Made by a program: the position numbers and the translations under genes
Shown: piece after piece, positions 52,483 to 61,709 of the stretch
Layout of the letters: the number at the start of each line of letters is the position of its first letter
How positions within the stretch are numbered: the stretch's first letter is position 1
DNA from: Rhizobium sp. Leaf306
GTDB taxonomy: Bacteria > Pseudomonadota > Alphaproteobacteria > Rhizobiales > Rhizobiaceae
Direction: 5' to 3'
Assembly (NCBI RefSeq): GCF_001423425.1
Contig: NZ_LMNX01000004.1
Span: 457,432 to 521,431, forward strand
DNA length: 64,000 nt
The notes under the pieces: model-generated
What the model saw: the letters and a program-made list of their open reading frames with translations, nothing else
Database searches by the model: none
What the model was told of the DNA's origin: nothing

Positions 52483-53370
52483 TTATTCGCCGGGCAGCGC
52501 TGTCTCGGCTGCCGGGCGGATCCTCAGCCGCGTGATGCGGTTTTTCTCGCGCTTCAGGACGATGAAGCGCTTGCCGTGGAAGGTGAAGGCCTGACGCTCT
52601 TCGGGGATGAGCTTCGATTCGTGGATGACGAGGCCGGCGATCGTCGTCGCCTCTTGATCGGGAAGGCTCCAGCCGAGCGCCCGGTTGAGATCTCGGATCG
52701 GCACCGAGCCATCGACCAGGATCGAGCCGTCGGCTTCCTGGCGCACGCCACGGACCTCGATATCATGCTCGTCTGCGATATCGCCGACGATTTCCTCGAG
52801 AATATCCTCCAGCGTGACGATGCCCTGCACCTCGCCATATTCGTCGACCACGACGGCGAAATGCACCTTGCGCTTCAGGAATGCGGCAAGCTGGTCCTTG
52901 AGGCTGGTACTATCGGGCACAAACCACGGCCGCTGGGCGATCTTCACGACATCGACAGGGGCCCCGTCGGCCTCCACGTCGGCAAGTGTGCGCAACAGGT
53001 CCTTGGCATGCAGCACACCGATGATGTTTTCGGTCGAATTGCGCCACACCGGCATGCGGGTATAGGGGCTTTCCAACACGGTGCGCACGAGAACCTCGGG
53101 CGGATCGTCGGCGTTCAAGGCGCGCATGACGGTGCGATGCCGCATAACGTCGGAGACTTCGAGCTCCTGAAGCTCGAACAGTCCGCTCAGCCGGTTGCGG
53201 TCCCGCTGCACGGGATCGCGCTCCCGGTGCCGGGCCTCGAGTGCCGAATGCAGATCGTCGCGGTCCGCAAAGACCAGCGTTTCCGGTGACAGCGACAGGC
53301 CGGACATGCGAAGCAGGCGGCGGATGACCGCGTTCAGCAGGCGCGATGGCAGGCTGCGTTTCGCGCTCAT
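52483..53370 (-). CDS. CorC/HlyC-like CBS protein lacking the DUF21 membrane domain
   Basis: A 295-aa protein with two CBS domains (about 65-190: VSDVMRHRTVMRALNADDPPE, FAVVVDEYGEVQGIVTLEDILEEIVGDI) and a C-terminal CorC_HlyC domain (DGSVPIRDLNRALGW, GKRFIVLKR). In other rhizobia the gene at this position normally encodes about 430 aa with an N-terminal DUF21 membrane domain; here the protein begins just where that domain would end (SRLLNAVIRRLLRMSGLSLS). It is therefore soluble, like E. coli CorC. The ATG overlaps the aroB stop (ATGA). Confidence 0.88.
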   Translation of the reverse strand: MSAKRSLPSRLLNAVIRRLLRMSGLSLSPETLVFADRDDLHSALEARHRERDPVQRDRNRLSGLFELQELEVSDVMRHRTVMRALNADDPPEVLVRTVLESPYTRMPVWRNSTENIIGVLHAKDLLRTLADVEADGAPVDVVKIAQRPWFVPDSTSLKDQLAAFLKRKVHFAVVVDEYGEVQGIVTLEDILEEIVGDIADEHDIEVRGVRQEADGSILVDGSVPIRDLNRALGWSLPDQEATTIAGLVIHESKLIPEERQAFTFHGKRFIVLKREKNRITRLRIRPAAETALPGE

Positions 53371-54497
53371 CGGCTCCGCTTTTCGTCAAGAAAGCTCAGC
53401 ACTTCGGAAGACGGTACATCGTCGGCAACAAAGGACTGGCCGATCCCGTGGGTGAGGATGAAGGTGAGCTTGCCGCTCTTGACCTTCTTGTCCTGCGCAA
53501 TCGCATCGAGAAGCTTTTGCGTCGGCGGCAAGTCACCTGGAATGTCGCTGATCCTGGTCGGCAGGCCGACGGCTTTCAGATGCGCCTCGACGCGGCTGGC
53601 ATCATCGGGGCTTGCAAGGTTCATGCGGGCCGAGAACTGGTAGGCCAGAACCATGCCGATCGCGACGCCCTCGCCATGAACGAGGCGCTTCCCGTCGTAT
53701 TCGACGGCGGCTTCCAGCGCGTGGCCGAACGTGTGACCGAGATTGAGGAGCGCCCGACGGCCGGTCTCCCGCTCGTCTTCGACAACCACATCGGATTTCG
53801 ACTGGCAGCTTCTGGCAATTGCCTCGATCCGCTCGGGCTCGCCCGAGAACACGGCCTTCCAGTTCTTTTCCAGCCATTCGAAGAAATCCGGCTGGTCGAT
53901 CAGTCCGTATTTGGCGACCTCGGCGTAACCTGCCCGAAACTCCCGCTCGGACAGCGTGTCGAGGGCTGCGGTATCGGCGAGAACCAGATCCGGCTGATGG
54001 AAGACGCCGAGCAGGTTCTTGCCGTGACGGGTGTTGATGCCCGTCTTGCCGCCGACGGACGAATCCACCTGCGCCAGAAGCGAGGTCGGGATCTGCACGA
54101 AGCGCACGCCACGCCGCACGATGCCTGCCGCAAAACCCGCGAGATCGCCGATCACGCCGCCGCCAAGCGCGATCACCGCATCGTTACGTTCGATCCGCGC
54201 CGACAGAACCATGTCGCAGACGGTTGACAGGTGTTCGAGGCTCTTGGTCTTTTCGCCGGCCGGCAGCGTCAGCGATACGGCTTCGATGCCGTCGGTCTGG
54301 AGGCTGTCCATCAGCGCTTCGAGATAGAGCGGTGCCACGTTTTCGTCCGTTACGATCGCCGCGCGCCGGCCTTTCAGCCGCGACGTGATCTCGCCGCCGG
54401 CGCGCTCGATGAGACCGGGGCCGATCAGAATATCGTAGGCGCGCCCTTGGAGCGGCACATGCACCAGGCGTTCGGAAGCACGGGAGGTTTCGTTCAT
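53367..54497 (-). CDS. aroB: 3-dehydroquinate synthase
   Basis: Second step of the shikimate pathway; NAD- and metal-dependent. GGGVIGDLAGFAAGIVRRG (NAD/phosphate site), VGGKTGINTRHGKNLLG and NLGHTFGHALEA with metal-binding histidines. 376 aa, typical. Start overlaps the aroK stop by ATGA (54494-54497), and its own stop overlaps the CorC-like start by ATGA, so the three genes are translationally linked. Confidence 0.97.
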   Translation of the reverse strand: MNETSRASERLVHVPLQGRAYDILIGPGLIERAGGEITSRLKGRRAAIVTDENVAPLYLEALMDSLQTDGIEAVSLTLPAGEKTKSLEHLSTVCDMVLSARIERNDAVIALGGGVIGDLAGFAAGIVRRGVRFVQIPTSLLAQVDSSVGGKTGINTRHGKNLLGVFHQPDLVLADTAALDTLSEREFRAGYAEVAKYGLIDQPDFFEWLEKNWKAVFSGEPERIEAIARSCQSKSDVVVEDERETGRRALLNLGHTFGHALEAAVEYDGKRLVHGEGVAIGMVLAYQFSARMNLASPDDASRVEAHLKAVGLPTRISDIPGDLPPTQKLLDAIAQDKKVKSGKLTFILTHGIGQSFVADDVPSSEVLSFLDEKRSR

Positions 54498-55099
54498 GGC
54501 ATGTCACCTGTCTTTGCAAGGCCGGCCTTGGGAAGCCCGGCCAGCGCTTTTAGCACCTCGTTGACCATCACGTCCTTGCGGACATTATGCGACAGCACGG
54601 TGAGATCGGCTTCGGCATAGATCGGGTAGCGCTGGATCATCAGGTTCTCCAGCGTCTGCTTCGGGTTTTCGGTTTTCAGAAGCGGGCGGTGATCGCGCCG
54701 GTTGACGCGCTCCCACAGAACATCCAGATCCGCTTTCAACCAGAGCGAAACGCCGCCGGCCTTGATCTGCGCGCGGGTCGCCTCGTTGATGAAGGCACCG
54801 CCGCCGGTCGAGACCACCCGCGGTCCCTGCTTCAGCAACCGCTCGATGACCCGCGTTTCCAGCGCCCGGAACTCCGTTTCGCCGTATGATGCGAAAAGCT
54901 CCGAGATCGTCATGCGGGAGACTTTTTCGATTTCCGCGTCCGTATCGACGAAGGGCACGTTGAGAGCCTGGGCGACCAGCTTTCCGATCACCGACTTGCC
55001 CGCTCCCATCAGGCCGACAAGGGTCAGGTTGCGGCCACCGAGTGCCGCGCTCGCCCGCTGCTTGAGCGACTGTTCCGCAATGGATGCAACTTCGTTCAT
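54494..55099 (-). CDS. aroK: Shikimate kinase
   Basis: Phosphorylates shikimate. Walker A GLMGAGKS (29-36), DTDAEIEK substrate region, and STGGGAF. 201 aa from the ATG at 55099; the longer frame upstream is non-coding and overlaps a divergent small gene. First gene of aroK-aroB-corC. Confidence 0.96.
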   Translation of the reverse strand: MNEVASIAEQSLKQRASAALGGRNLTLVGLMGAGKSVIGKLVAQALNVPFVDTDAEIEKVSRMTISELFASYGETEFRALETRVIERLLKQGPRVVSTGGGAFINEATRAQIKAGGVSLWLKADLDVLWERVNRRDHRPLLKTENPKQTLENLMIQRYPIYAEADLTVLSHNVRKDVMVNEVLKALAGLPKAGLAKTGDMP

Positions 55100-55244
55100 C
55101 GTCTCGTCCGTTTGCGAAACGGTATCGACAAATGCGGGATGGGCGTCAAGCCGCGCGGCGCCTGAAACACCGCCCTCACCGTTTCTTCTTGTCGATCTAT
55201 AAACATTTACGGATATAGTGCAGCGCAACGAAGCGGAGTTCTCG

Positions 55245-55403
55245 ATGCCTACCCTGTTCCGGTTTCTATTCGTGCTCGCGGTGATCGCTGGCATCATCTA
55301 CGGAAGCATGGTGGCACTGGTCTTTCTGGTGGAGCCGCGCGAACGCGATGTCACCGTGCGCGTGCCCTCCGAACGGCTGAACCCGCCCGCCCAGAAGCCC
55401 TGA
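55245..55403 (+). CDS. Small conserved membrane protein upstream of xerD
   Basis: A 52-aa protein: one membrane helix (FRFLFVLAVIAGIIYGSMVALVF) followed by a polar tail VEPRERDVTVRVPSERL. GCGGAG lies 6 nt before the ATG at 55245. A protein of this kind precedes xerD in many Rhizobiaceae. Function unknown. Confidence 0.75.
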   Translation: MPTLFRFLFVLAVIAGIIYGSMVALVFLVEPRERDVTVRVPSERLNPPAQKP

Positions 55404-55429
55404 CCGCCTGACAAGGATAGGACGAACCA

Positions 55430-56371
55430 ATGGCCGACCTGTCTCGCGCTCACATCGAAGCCTTTCTGGAAATGATGAGCGCCGAACGCGGTGCGGCGAT
55501 GAACACGCTCTCCTCCTATGAACGCGATCTGGAGGACATGCATTCCTTCCTCGCAACCCGCAAATCGACGCCGTCGTCTGCGCAAAGCGGCGATCTGTCG
55601 GCCTATCTCGGCCATCTCGGCAAGCAGGGCTTTGCCGCGTCCTCGCAGGCAAGACGCCTTTCTGCCATGCGGCAATTCTACAAGTTCCTCTATGCCGAAG
55701 GCCTGCGCACCGACGATCCGACCTCCATTCTGGACGCGCCGAAAAAGGGGCGCTCGCTGCCCAAGATCATGACTGAGGCAGACGTGACCCGTCTCTTAAG
55801 TCTTGCCATGGAGGAAGCGGCACAACCGGGACCCGATCAGATTTCCCGCGCCCGCATGCTGGCGCTGCTCGAGCTTCTGTATGCAACGGGGATGCGGGTG
55901 AGCGAACTCGTCTCACTGCCGGCAAAGGTGCTGGACCAGGAAGGCCGGTTCCTGATGGTGCGCGGCAAGGGCAACAAAGAACGGCTGGTGCCGCTCTCCC
56001 GCTCGGCCATCGCCGCGATGAAGGTTTATGGCGAAATGCGGAGCAGCCGCGAAAAAGATGCGGACAGCATCTGGCTCTTCCCTTCCAGCAGCAAGGAAGG
56101 TTATCTTCCCCGCCAGGTTTTCGCCCGCGACCTCAAGGGACTGGCGGCGCGGGCGGGCTTAAAAACCGCTGCGATCTCGCCGCATGTGATGCGTCACGCC
56201 TTTGCAAGCCATCTTTTGGCAAACGGCGCCGACCTTCGAGTGGTACAGGAACTGCTTGGACATTCAGACATTTCCACCACTCAAATATACACTCATGTCC
56301 TGGAAGAACGGCTTCGCCAGACGGTGCAAACACATCACCCTCTTGCAAAACAGGCCAAAAACCGGGATTAG
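55430..56371 (+). CDS. xerD: Site-specific tyrosine recombinase XerD
   Basis: With XerC resolves chromosome dimers at dif near the terminus. 313 aa: N-terminal SAM-like core-binding domain (1-105) and catalytic domain with R156, K180, H252, R255, H278 and the nucleophile Y287 (TTQIYTHV). All catalytic residues are intact. 26 bp after the small membrane-protein gene, so co-transcription is likely. Confidence 0.95.
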   Translation: MADLSRAHIEAFLEMMSAERGAAMNTLSSYERDLEDMHSFLATRKSTPSSAQSGDLSAYLGHLGKQGFAASSQARRLSAMRQFYKFLYAEGLRTDDPTSILDAPKKGRSLPKIMTEADVTRLLSLAMEEAAQPGPDQISRARMLALLELLYATGMRVSELVSLPAKVLDQEGRFLMVRGKGNKERLVPLSRSAIAAMKVYGEMRSSREKDADSIWLFPSSSKEGYLPRQVFARDLKGLAARAGLKTAAISPHVMRHAFASHLLANGADLRVVQELLGHSDISTTQIYTHVLEERLRQTVQTHHPLAKQAKNRD

Positions 56372-56435
56372 AAGCCCCGATCGAAAATTGGAACGCTACG
56401 TTCCTCAAGAGAAAAACAACCGGAAACCGGATCTC

Positions 56436-57389
56436 ATGCAAACGTATCTCGACTTCGAAAAGCCAATCTCTGACCTCGAGGGCAAGATCCACGAGCTCAA
56501 GAAGCTCACGGACGAGAATGAAGGCATAGACACGACCGACGAGATTACCCGCCTTGAAGGCCGGGTGAAGGAAGCGGTCAAGGACATCTATTCCAAGCTC
56601 GGCGCCTGGGAGAAGACGCAGGTTGCCCGCCATCCGCAGCGCCCGCACTTCGTCGATTACGCCGAAAAGCTGTTTACCGATTTCACGCCGCTTGCCGGCG
56701 ACCGCAATTTCGGTGAGGACGCGGCGATCCAGGCAGGCCTTGCCCGTTTCAACGGTATGCCTGTCGCGCTGATGGGCCAGGAAAAGGGTCACGACACCAA
56801 GAGCCGCCTGAAGCACAATTTCGGCAGCCCGCGTCCTGAAGGCTATCGCAAGGCAATCCGCATCATGGAAATGGCCGACCGCTTCGGTCTGCCGATCATC
56901 TCGCTGATCGATACGGCAGGCGCCTATCCGGGCGTTGGCGCGGAAGAGCGCGGCCAGGCGGAAGCCATCGCCCGCTCGACGGAAATGTGCCTCGGCGTGA
57001 AAGTCCCGTTGATCTCCATCGTCATCGGCGAAGGCGGCTCCGGCGGTGCGATTGCCATCGCCACCGGCAACCGGGTCTATATGCTCGAGCACTCGATCTA
57101 TTCGGTCATCTCGCCGGAAGGCGCCGCCTCCATCCTGTGGCGCGATTCGACCCGCGCCCGTGAAGCTGCGACCAACATGAAGATCACCTCCGACGACCTG
57201 AAGGGTCTCGGCATCATCGACGAGATCATTCCGGAGCCGATCGGCGGCGCGCATCGCGACCCGGAAACCGTTATTGCTGCCACCGGCAAGGTGATTGCTT
57301 CGGCTCTGGAAGAACTTGGAAAGCTCTCCGGCATCGAGTTGCGCAACCAGCGCCGGCAGAAATTCCTCGATATCGGCCGCAACCTGTAG
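56436..57389 (+). CDS. accA: Acetyl-CoA carboxylase carboxyltransferase subunit alpha
   Basis: Part of the first committed step of fatty acid synthesis: transfers CO2 from biotin to acetyl-CoA. 317 aa: helical N-terminus (LDFEKPISDLEGKIHELKKL) then the crotonase-like core GEGGSGGAIAIATGNRVYMLEHSIYSVISPEGAASILW. ATG at 56436; the frame is open upstream within xerD. Neighbour of xerD as in many rhizobia. Confidence 0.97.
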   Translation: MQTYLDFEKPISDLEGKIHELKKLTDENEGIDTTDEITRLEGRVKEAVKDIYSKLGAWEKTQVARHPQRPHFVDYAEKLFTDFTPLAGDRNFGEDAAIQAGLARFNGMPVALMGQEKGHDTKSRLKHNFGSPRPEGYRKAIRIMEMADRFGLPIISLIDTAGAYPGVGAEERGQAEAIARSTEMCLGVKVPLISIVIGEGGSGGAIAIATGNRVYMLEHSIYSVISPEGAASILWRDSTRAREAATNMKITSDDLKGLGIIDEIIPEPIGGAHRDPETVIAATGKVIASALEELGKLSGIELRNQRRQKFLDIGRNL

Positions 57390-57421
57390 GATCAGGCGTA
57401 AAACCGATCGTCTGCTCCTGA

Positions 57422-57457
57422 AATTGCCAAAATCGCCGGTATAGGACTTTGGCAATT
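57422..57457 (+). terminator. Hairpin downstream of accA
   Basis: AATTGCCAAA (57422-57431) and TTTGGCAATT (57448-57457) form a perfect 10-bp stem with a 16-nt loop, 33 nt after the accA stop. No T-run follows; a second small stem (AAACCG/CGGTTT, 57473-57487) lies just beyond. Possibly a terminator or mRNA 3' structure. Confidence 0.45.
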
Positions 57458-57593
57458 GCCGGTGTGCGGTGAAAACCGCGGCGGTTTCGCTAGACAGCCG
57501 CGTGCAAGCGTTTAAGAAGATGTAAAGCTTACCGTCTTATTGATCGTGTCTCGTACGGTTTTGTTCGCCATTCCTGATATGTGGTTTGTCTCG

Positions 57594-58952
57594 ATGCGCC
57601 TGAAACACATCGCCTTCGCCCTTCTTGTCGCAACGGCCCTTACCGGCTGTAACGATACGCTGGACTCTGCAAAGATCGATCTCTCGACCGTCAAGAACAA
57701 GAAGGAGCAGCCTCTTCCTTCCAGCATCGTTGCCGAGATGCAAAAGAGGAACATGCCGCGCCAGTCGCCGATCATGATCCGCATCCTCAAGGAAGAGGGT
57801 AAGCTCGAGATCTGGAAGGCGAAGGCCGACAACCGCTTCGACGTCATCAAGAGCTATGACATCTGCGCCTGGTCCGGAAAGCTCGGACCGAAGGTGAAGG
57901 AAGGCGACCGTCAGGCGCCGGAAGGCTTCTACAGCCTGACTCCTGCGCACCTGAACCCCAATTCGCAGTATTACCTCGCCATCAACACCGGCTTCCCGAA
58001 CCGCTACGACGCCGCCAACGGCCGCAGCGGCACCAATCTGATGATCCACGGCGCCTGCTCGTCGTCGGGTTGCTACTCCATGACCGACGAACAGGTTCTG
58101 GAAATCTACGCCTTTGCACGCGACGCCTTTAAGGGCGGCCAGACCTCGATCCAGCTGCAGGCGCTTCCCTTCCGCATGAGCGCGGAAAACATGGTGCGCC
58201 ACCGCGACAACCAGAACTATGACTTCTGGAAGATGATCAAGACCGGCTACGACAATTTCGAAGTGACGAAGCGCCCGCCGGAAGTGAACGTCTGCGAAAA
58301 GAAATACGTCTTCAACCAGCAGGCGGACAGCAACGGCAAGTTCGCACCGGCCGCCGCCTGCCCGACCATGTCGACGCCGCCGACGCTGGTATCCGCACTG
58401 TCGTCCTATTCCAAGACCTACGAACTCGCCTATCAGAAGGCGATGGACAAGTATGACGGCAAGGTCTGGTACGAACCGACGGAAGCCGAGCGCAAGGCCG
58501 TCGTTGCCGGCAAGCGCAAGGGCCGTGAACTCGCCTATGCGCCGACAGGCACCTCGCTGGAAGCCGGCAAGCTGCTGAGCCAGTCGGAATTCAAGCAGAT
58601 GATGGAAAAGCGCATGGCCTCGGGCGGCGAGAAGCCGGCGACCACCGTGCTTGCCTCCGCTGGCCCGACGTCTGCCCGTACAGCCTCGATCAACGAGCGT
58701 ATGATGGTAAAGCAGGACCGCCTGCCTGCAACGACGACCGGCTCGATTGCCAATACGCAGTTGCGTGGCGCCCAGACCGCCAGCGTTCCATCGGCGCCGG
58801 CACCACAGGCTGCAACGCCGACCGTTCAGACAGCGCAGGGCACGACCGTTGCCGTTCCTGTGCCGGAACAGAACCCGCTTGCCTATACGGCAACACAGCC
58901 GGTGACCGAGACCGCCAAGAAGCCCGCCTGGAAGTTCTGGTCCAAGGACTGA
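57594..58952 (+). CDS. Murein L,D-transpeptidase-like lipoprotein (YafK type)
   Basis: A 452-aa envelope protein: lipoprotein signal (HIAFALLVATALTGC), then a YkuD domain with catalytic motif HGACSSSGCYSM (His, Ser and nucleophile Cys) at about 150-160. After about residue 270 comes a long Ala/Pro/Thr/Gln-rich region that is probably disordered and wall-spanning. YkuD enzymes make 3-3 cross-links or attach/remove proteins from peptidoglycan. ATG at 57594 is chosen because the lipoprotein signal starts there; ribosome site is weak. Confidence 0.88.
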   Translation: MRLKHIAFALLVATALTGCNDTLDSAKIDLSTVKNKKEQPLPSSIVAEMQKRNMPRQSPIMIRILKEEGKLEIWKAKADNRFDVIKSYDICAWSGKLGPKVKEGDRQAPEGFYSLTPAHLNPNSQYYLAINTGFPNRYDAANGRSGTNLMIHGACSSSGCYSMTDEQVLEIYAFARDAFKGGQTSIQLQALPFRMSAENMVRHRDNQNYDFWKMIKTGYDNFEVTKRPPEVNVCEKKYVFNQQADSNGKFAPAAACPTMSTPPTLVSALSSYSKTYELAYQKAMDKYDGKVWYEPTEAERKAVVAGKRKGRELAYAPTGTSLEAGKLLSQSEFKQMMEKRMASGGEKPATTVLASAGPTSARTASINERMMVKQDRLPATTTGSIANTQLRGAQTASVPSAPAPQAATPTVQTAQGTTVAVPVPEQNPLAYTATQPVTETAKKPAWKFWSKD

Positions 58953-58957
58953 CGCCA

Positions 58958-59194
58958 GTGCCTGGGGAAGCCCTCGGAGAGACCTATGATCTTCGCGGGC
59001 TGAAATGCCCCCTGCCCGTGCTGAAGACCCGCAAGCGTCTGAAGTCCATGGAGACGGGCGCGTCTCTTACCCTGGAAACCACCGATCCGCTTGCAGGCAT
59101 CGATATCCCGCATTTCTGCAGCCAGGACGGCCACGTCCTGCTCTCGTCCGAGCGGACCGAGACGGGCCACAGGTTCGTGATCCGCAAGGGTTGA
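58958..59194 (+). CDS. TusA-family sulfur carrier protein
   Basis: A 78-aa protein with the TusA signature YDLRGLKCPLPVLKTRK (catalytic Cys in CPxP). Such proteins relay persulfide sulfur, for example to tRNA thiolation or cofactor synthesis. GTG start at 58958, 5 bp after the transpeptidase stop, so the two genes are likely co-transcribed. Confidence 0.87.
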   Translation: MPGEALGETYDLRGLKCPLPVLKTRKRLKSMETGASLTLETTDPLAGIDIPHFCSQDGHVLLSSERTETGHRFVIRKG

Positions 59195-59239
59195 TTGCGC
59201 AACAGCATCAAATCGAAAATTGGAACTGGCGATGCAGCC

Positions 59240-60415
59240 TTAGAACTGCATGCCCGGCACGGCCAGCGGATTGTCTTCGAGCGCCGCACGATCCGGACGA
59301 TCGATCTGCGGCTTGCCCGTGAAGGCCGCGAAAAGATCCTGCACGAACGCCTCCGGCAGATCCTGGGTGATCAGCACCATGCGCGTCAGACGATCGGAGC
59401 CTTCAGGCCATTTCGCCAGCCGTTCCGGCGGATGGAAAATGCTCTGCACGCCGTGCAGCACCAGCGGACGCTCGAGATTATCGGACATCGCCACGATCGC
59501 CTTCATGCGCAGAAGCTTTTCGCCATGCGCCGAGCGCAGCAGATCCACGAACATGCTGAGCGCCATCGGCTCGATCGGCTTGTCGTGGACGATCGAGAAG
59601 GAGCGAATGTTGGCGCCGTGCCGGTTTACATCGTGATGATGGTGGCCGTGATCATGAGGATCGTGCTTATGGTCGTGATGGTCGTGCCCGTGCCCGCGCC
59701 CATCGTGCCCATGCCCATGAGCCTCATGCGCGTGATCGTGCGCCACTTCTTCCCGCAGCCAGCGGCCGACATCGGCGATCTTTGTTTCCGGATCGTAGAG
59801 CCCGTTGACGAGGATCGCGGCGGCACCGGTGCTTTCGTCATCGCCATCGACGATGGGTGCCCGCGGGTTGAGCGCGCGCAGCCGGGCCCGCAGCGCGTCG
59901 CTCTCCTCCGGTGTGGACATGGAAAGCTTGGAGAGAACCAGCCGGTCGGCGACCGCAGCCTGCTTGACCGCTTCCGGATGACGATCGAGCGTCGAGATAC
60001 CGTTGACCGCATCGACAACGGTGACGACGCCGTCGAGCTCGAAATTCTGCGCGATGACCGGGTTTCCCATGACCGACTGCATGACCGGCGCCGGATCGGC
60101 AAGGCCTGTCGTTTCGATGACCACCCGGTGGATCGGCTTCAGCCGCCCGGTCTGCACGCCGTCCATCAGCGTGGCGAGCGTATCGATCAGCTCTCCGCGC
60201 ACGGTGCAGCACAGGCAGCCGTTGGAAAGTTCAAGCAGCGCATCGCCGGAGCTTTCGACCAGGAAATTGTCGATGCTCACATCGCCGAATTCGTTGATGA
60301 TGACGGCCGTGTTGCTGGCGGCCGGATCCTTCAGGATCCGGTTGAGAAGCGTGGACTTGCCCGCCCCCAGAAAGCCGGTGAGGATGGAAACCGGAATGCG
60401 ACCGCTAAAGGACAT
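59240..60415 (-). CDS. CobW-family GTPase, His-rich (ZNG1-like)
   Basis: A 391-aa G3E-family metallochaperone. Walker A GFLGAGKS (14-21), metal-binding CLCC (67-70), SKLS as guanine-specificity motif. An inserted histidine-rich loop near residues 220-260 (HGHGHDGRGHGHDHHDHK-type) is a strong zinc-buffering feature, more like zinc-handling ZNG1/YeiR proteins than cobalt-related CobW, although cobST are elsewhere in the window. Adjacent to a D-Ala-D-Ala carboxypeptidase gene on the same strand, 30 bp apart. Confidence 0.88.
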   Translation of the reverse strand: MSFSGRIPVSILTGFLGAGKSTLLNRILKDPAASNTAVIINEFGDVSIDNFLVESSGDALLELSNGCLCCTVRGELIDTLATLMDGVQTGRLKPIHRVVIETTGLADPAPVMQSVMGNPVIAQNFELDGVVTVVDAVNGISTLDRHPEAVKQAAVADRLVLSKLSMSTPEESDALRARLRALNPRAPIVDGDDESTGAAAILVNGLYDPETKIADVGRWLREEVAHDHAHEAHGHGHDGRGHGHDHHDHKHDPHDHGHHHHDVNRHGANIRSFSIVHDKPIEPMALSMFVDLLRSAHGEKLLRMKAIVAMSDNLERPLVLHGVQSIFHPPERLAKWPEGSDRLTRMVLITQDLPEAFVQDLFAAFTGKPQIDRPDRAALEDNPLAVPGMQF

Positions 60416-60445
60416 GTTTTAGTACCTTAAAGTTCAGCCCGCTCT

Positions 60446-61540
60446 TTAGAGATTGGCTGGGCGCGGCTGCGGGATCGGCACGGACTTTGTGCCCGTATTG
60501 GCATCCGGCACGTCTTCGCCGCCGAGGATGAGGCTTGTCACCGCATATTGCGGTGGCCGCGTCATCTCGTGGATAAAGGGCGAATGCAGAACGGTTCGCC
60601 CGGCATCGTCGCGATTTTCACTGCGGACTTTGGCAGCCTTCGGATTGCAGATCTCGGCGCTGACATCATTCACCTCGGCCGTGTTTCCATAGGGCGGCAG
60701 CGAGGCGAGCGGCACGCCTTCGTTTGCCTGGGAGGTGAGCCCCTGCTGCAGAAGGTTCGCAGTATCATCCGCACGGCCGGCGAGACTGTCGGACCCGAGC
60801 ACGACCGAAATCACCGTGCGGCCGTTGCGGGTGGCCGAGCCGATCTGGTTGAAGCCGGCGGCGCAGATGAAACCGGTCTTCATGCCGTCGGCCCCATCAA
60901 AGCGGCCGATCAGCGTGTTGAAGTTCGGATACTGCTTCTTGCCGGTATCGATGCCTTCCAGCGAGAAATAGCTCTGGTACTGCGGAAATTCCCGCTTCAG
61001 CGCCAGCGTCAGCACGGCGAGATCGCGCGCCGTGGTAAACTGGCCCTTGCCCGGCAAGCCATGCGGATTGATGAAATGGCTCGATGCCATGCCGAGCCCC
61101 TGCGCTTCGGAATTCATCATTTCCACGAACTGGTCGAGCGAGCCACCCACCGTTTCGGCGACGGCCACGGCGATATCGTTGGCAGACTTGACGAGAAGGA
61201 TCTTCATCGCATTGTCGAGCGTCAGCCGCGTGCCCGGTTTGAAATACATCTTGCTGGCCGGCTGGTCCGTCGCCTTCTTGCTCATCACCACCTGGGTTTC
61301 GAGCGAAAGACGGCCGCTTTTGATCGCCTTGAAGGTGACATAGGCCGTCATCAGCTTGGTCAGCGAAGCCGGATACCATTTCAGGAACGCATCCTGATGG
61401 GCGATGACCCGCCCGCTCTTCACATCGACGATCAGCCGCGGATTGGCCGCAGCGCTGCCGGCGGAAACGAGGAGGCCTAGTGCCGCAATGGCGGAGACCA
61501 CCCGAACGGCGGTCGCGGATTTCAGATGCAAGAATGACAA
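60446..61540 (-). CDS. D-alanyl-D-alanine carboxypeptidase (PBP5/6 family)
   Basis: Periplasmic low-molecular-weight penicillin-binding protein that trims peptidoglycan stem peptides. SxxK as S59-K62 in YPASLTKLM, SxN in VKSAND, and KTG in DGMKTGF; signal peptide VVSAIAALGLLVSAGSAAA. About 364 aa. Start taken as the TTG at 61540 because GAGGA lies 6 nt upstream and the signal peptide follows; there is no ATG in that stretch. Ahead of the CobW-type gene on the same strand. Confidence 0.9.
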   Translation of the reverse strand: MSFLHLKSATAVRVVSAIAALGLLVSAGSAAANPRLIVDVKSGRVIAHQDAFLKWYPASLTKLMTAYVTFKAIKSGRLSLETQVVMSKKATDQPASKMYFKPGTRLTLDNAMKILLVKSANDIAVAVAETVGGSLDQFVEMMNSEAQGLGMASSHFINPHGLPGKGQFTTARDLAVLTLALKREFPQYQSYFSLEGIDTGKKQYPNFNTLIGRFDGADGMKTGFICAAGFNQIGSATRNGRTVISVVLGSDSLAGRADDTANLLQQGLTSQANEGVPLASLPPYGNTAEVNDVSAEICNPKAAKVRSENRDDAGRTVLHSPFIHEMTRPPQYAVTSLILGGEDVPDANTGTKSVPIPQPRPANL

Positions 61541-61709
61541 GAGCGTTCCTCGTCGCTGGAGCCGGGAATGGAGGCCCGAAACGTTTGGCGCATATGTGGC
61601 CACTGTGGCCAAGCAATGGCAAAGATGATTGATTACGTCAATCAGGCGAGGCACACTCCCTTCGGGAGGATGGGTCACAACCTTATGAGCAGCAGCACAG
61701 GAAATCCGA
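61541..61709. promoter_or_regulatory. Divergent control region of the carboxypeptidase and M20 genes
   Basis: The 169-bp gap holds several small inverted repeats: GATTGA-N5-TCAATC (61627-61643), TGTGGCCAC/GTGGCCA-like palindrome near 61594-61610, and CTCCC-TTC-GGGAG (61656-61668). One may be an operator; the last could be a leader hairpin of the M20 gene. No recognised factor. Confidence 0.35.
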
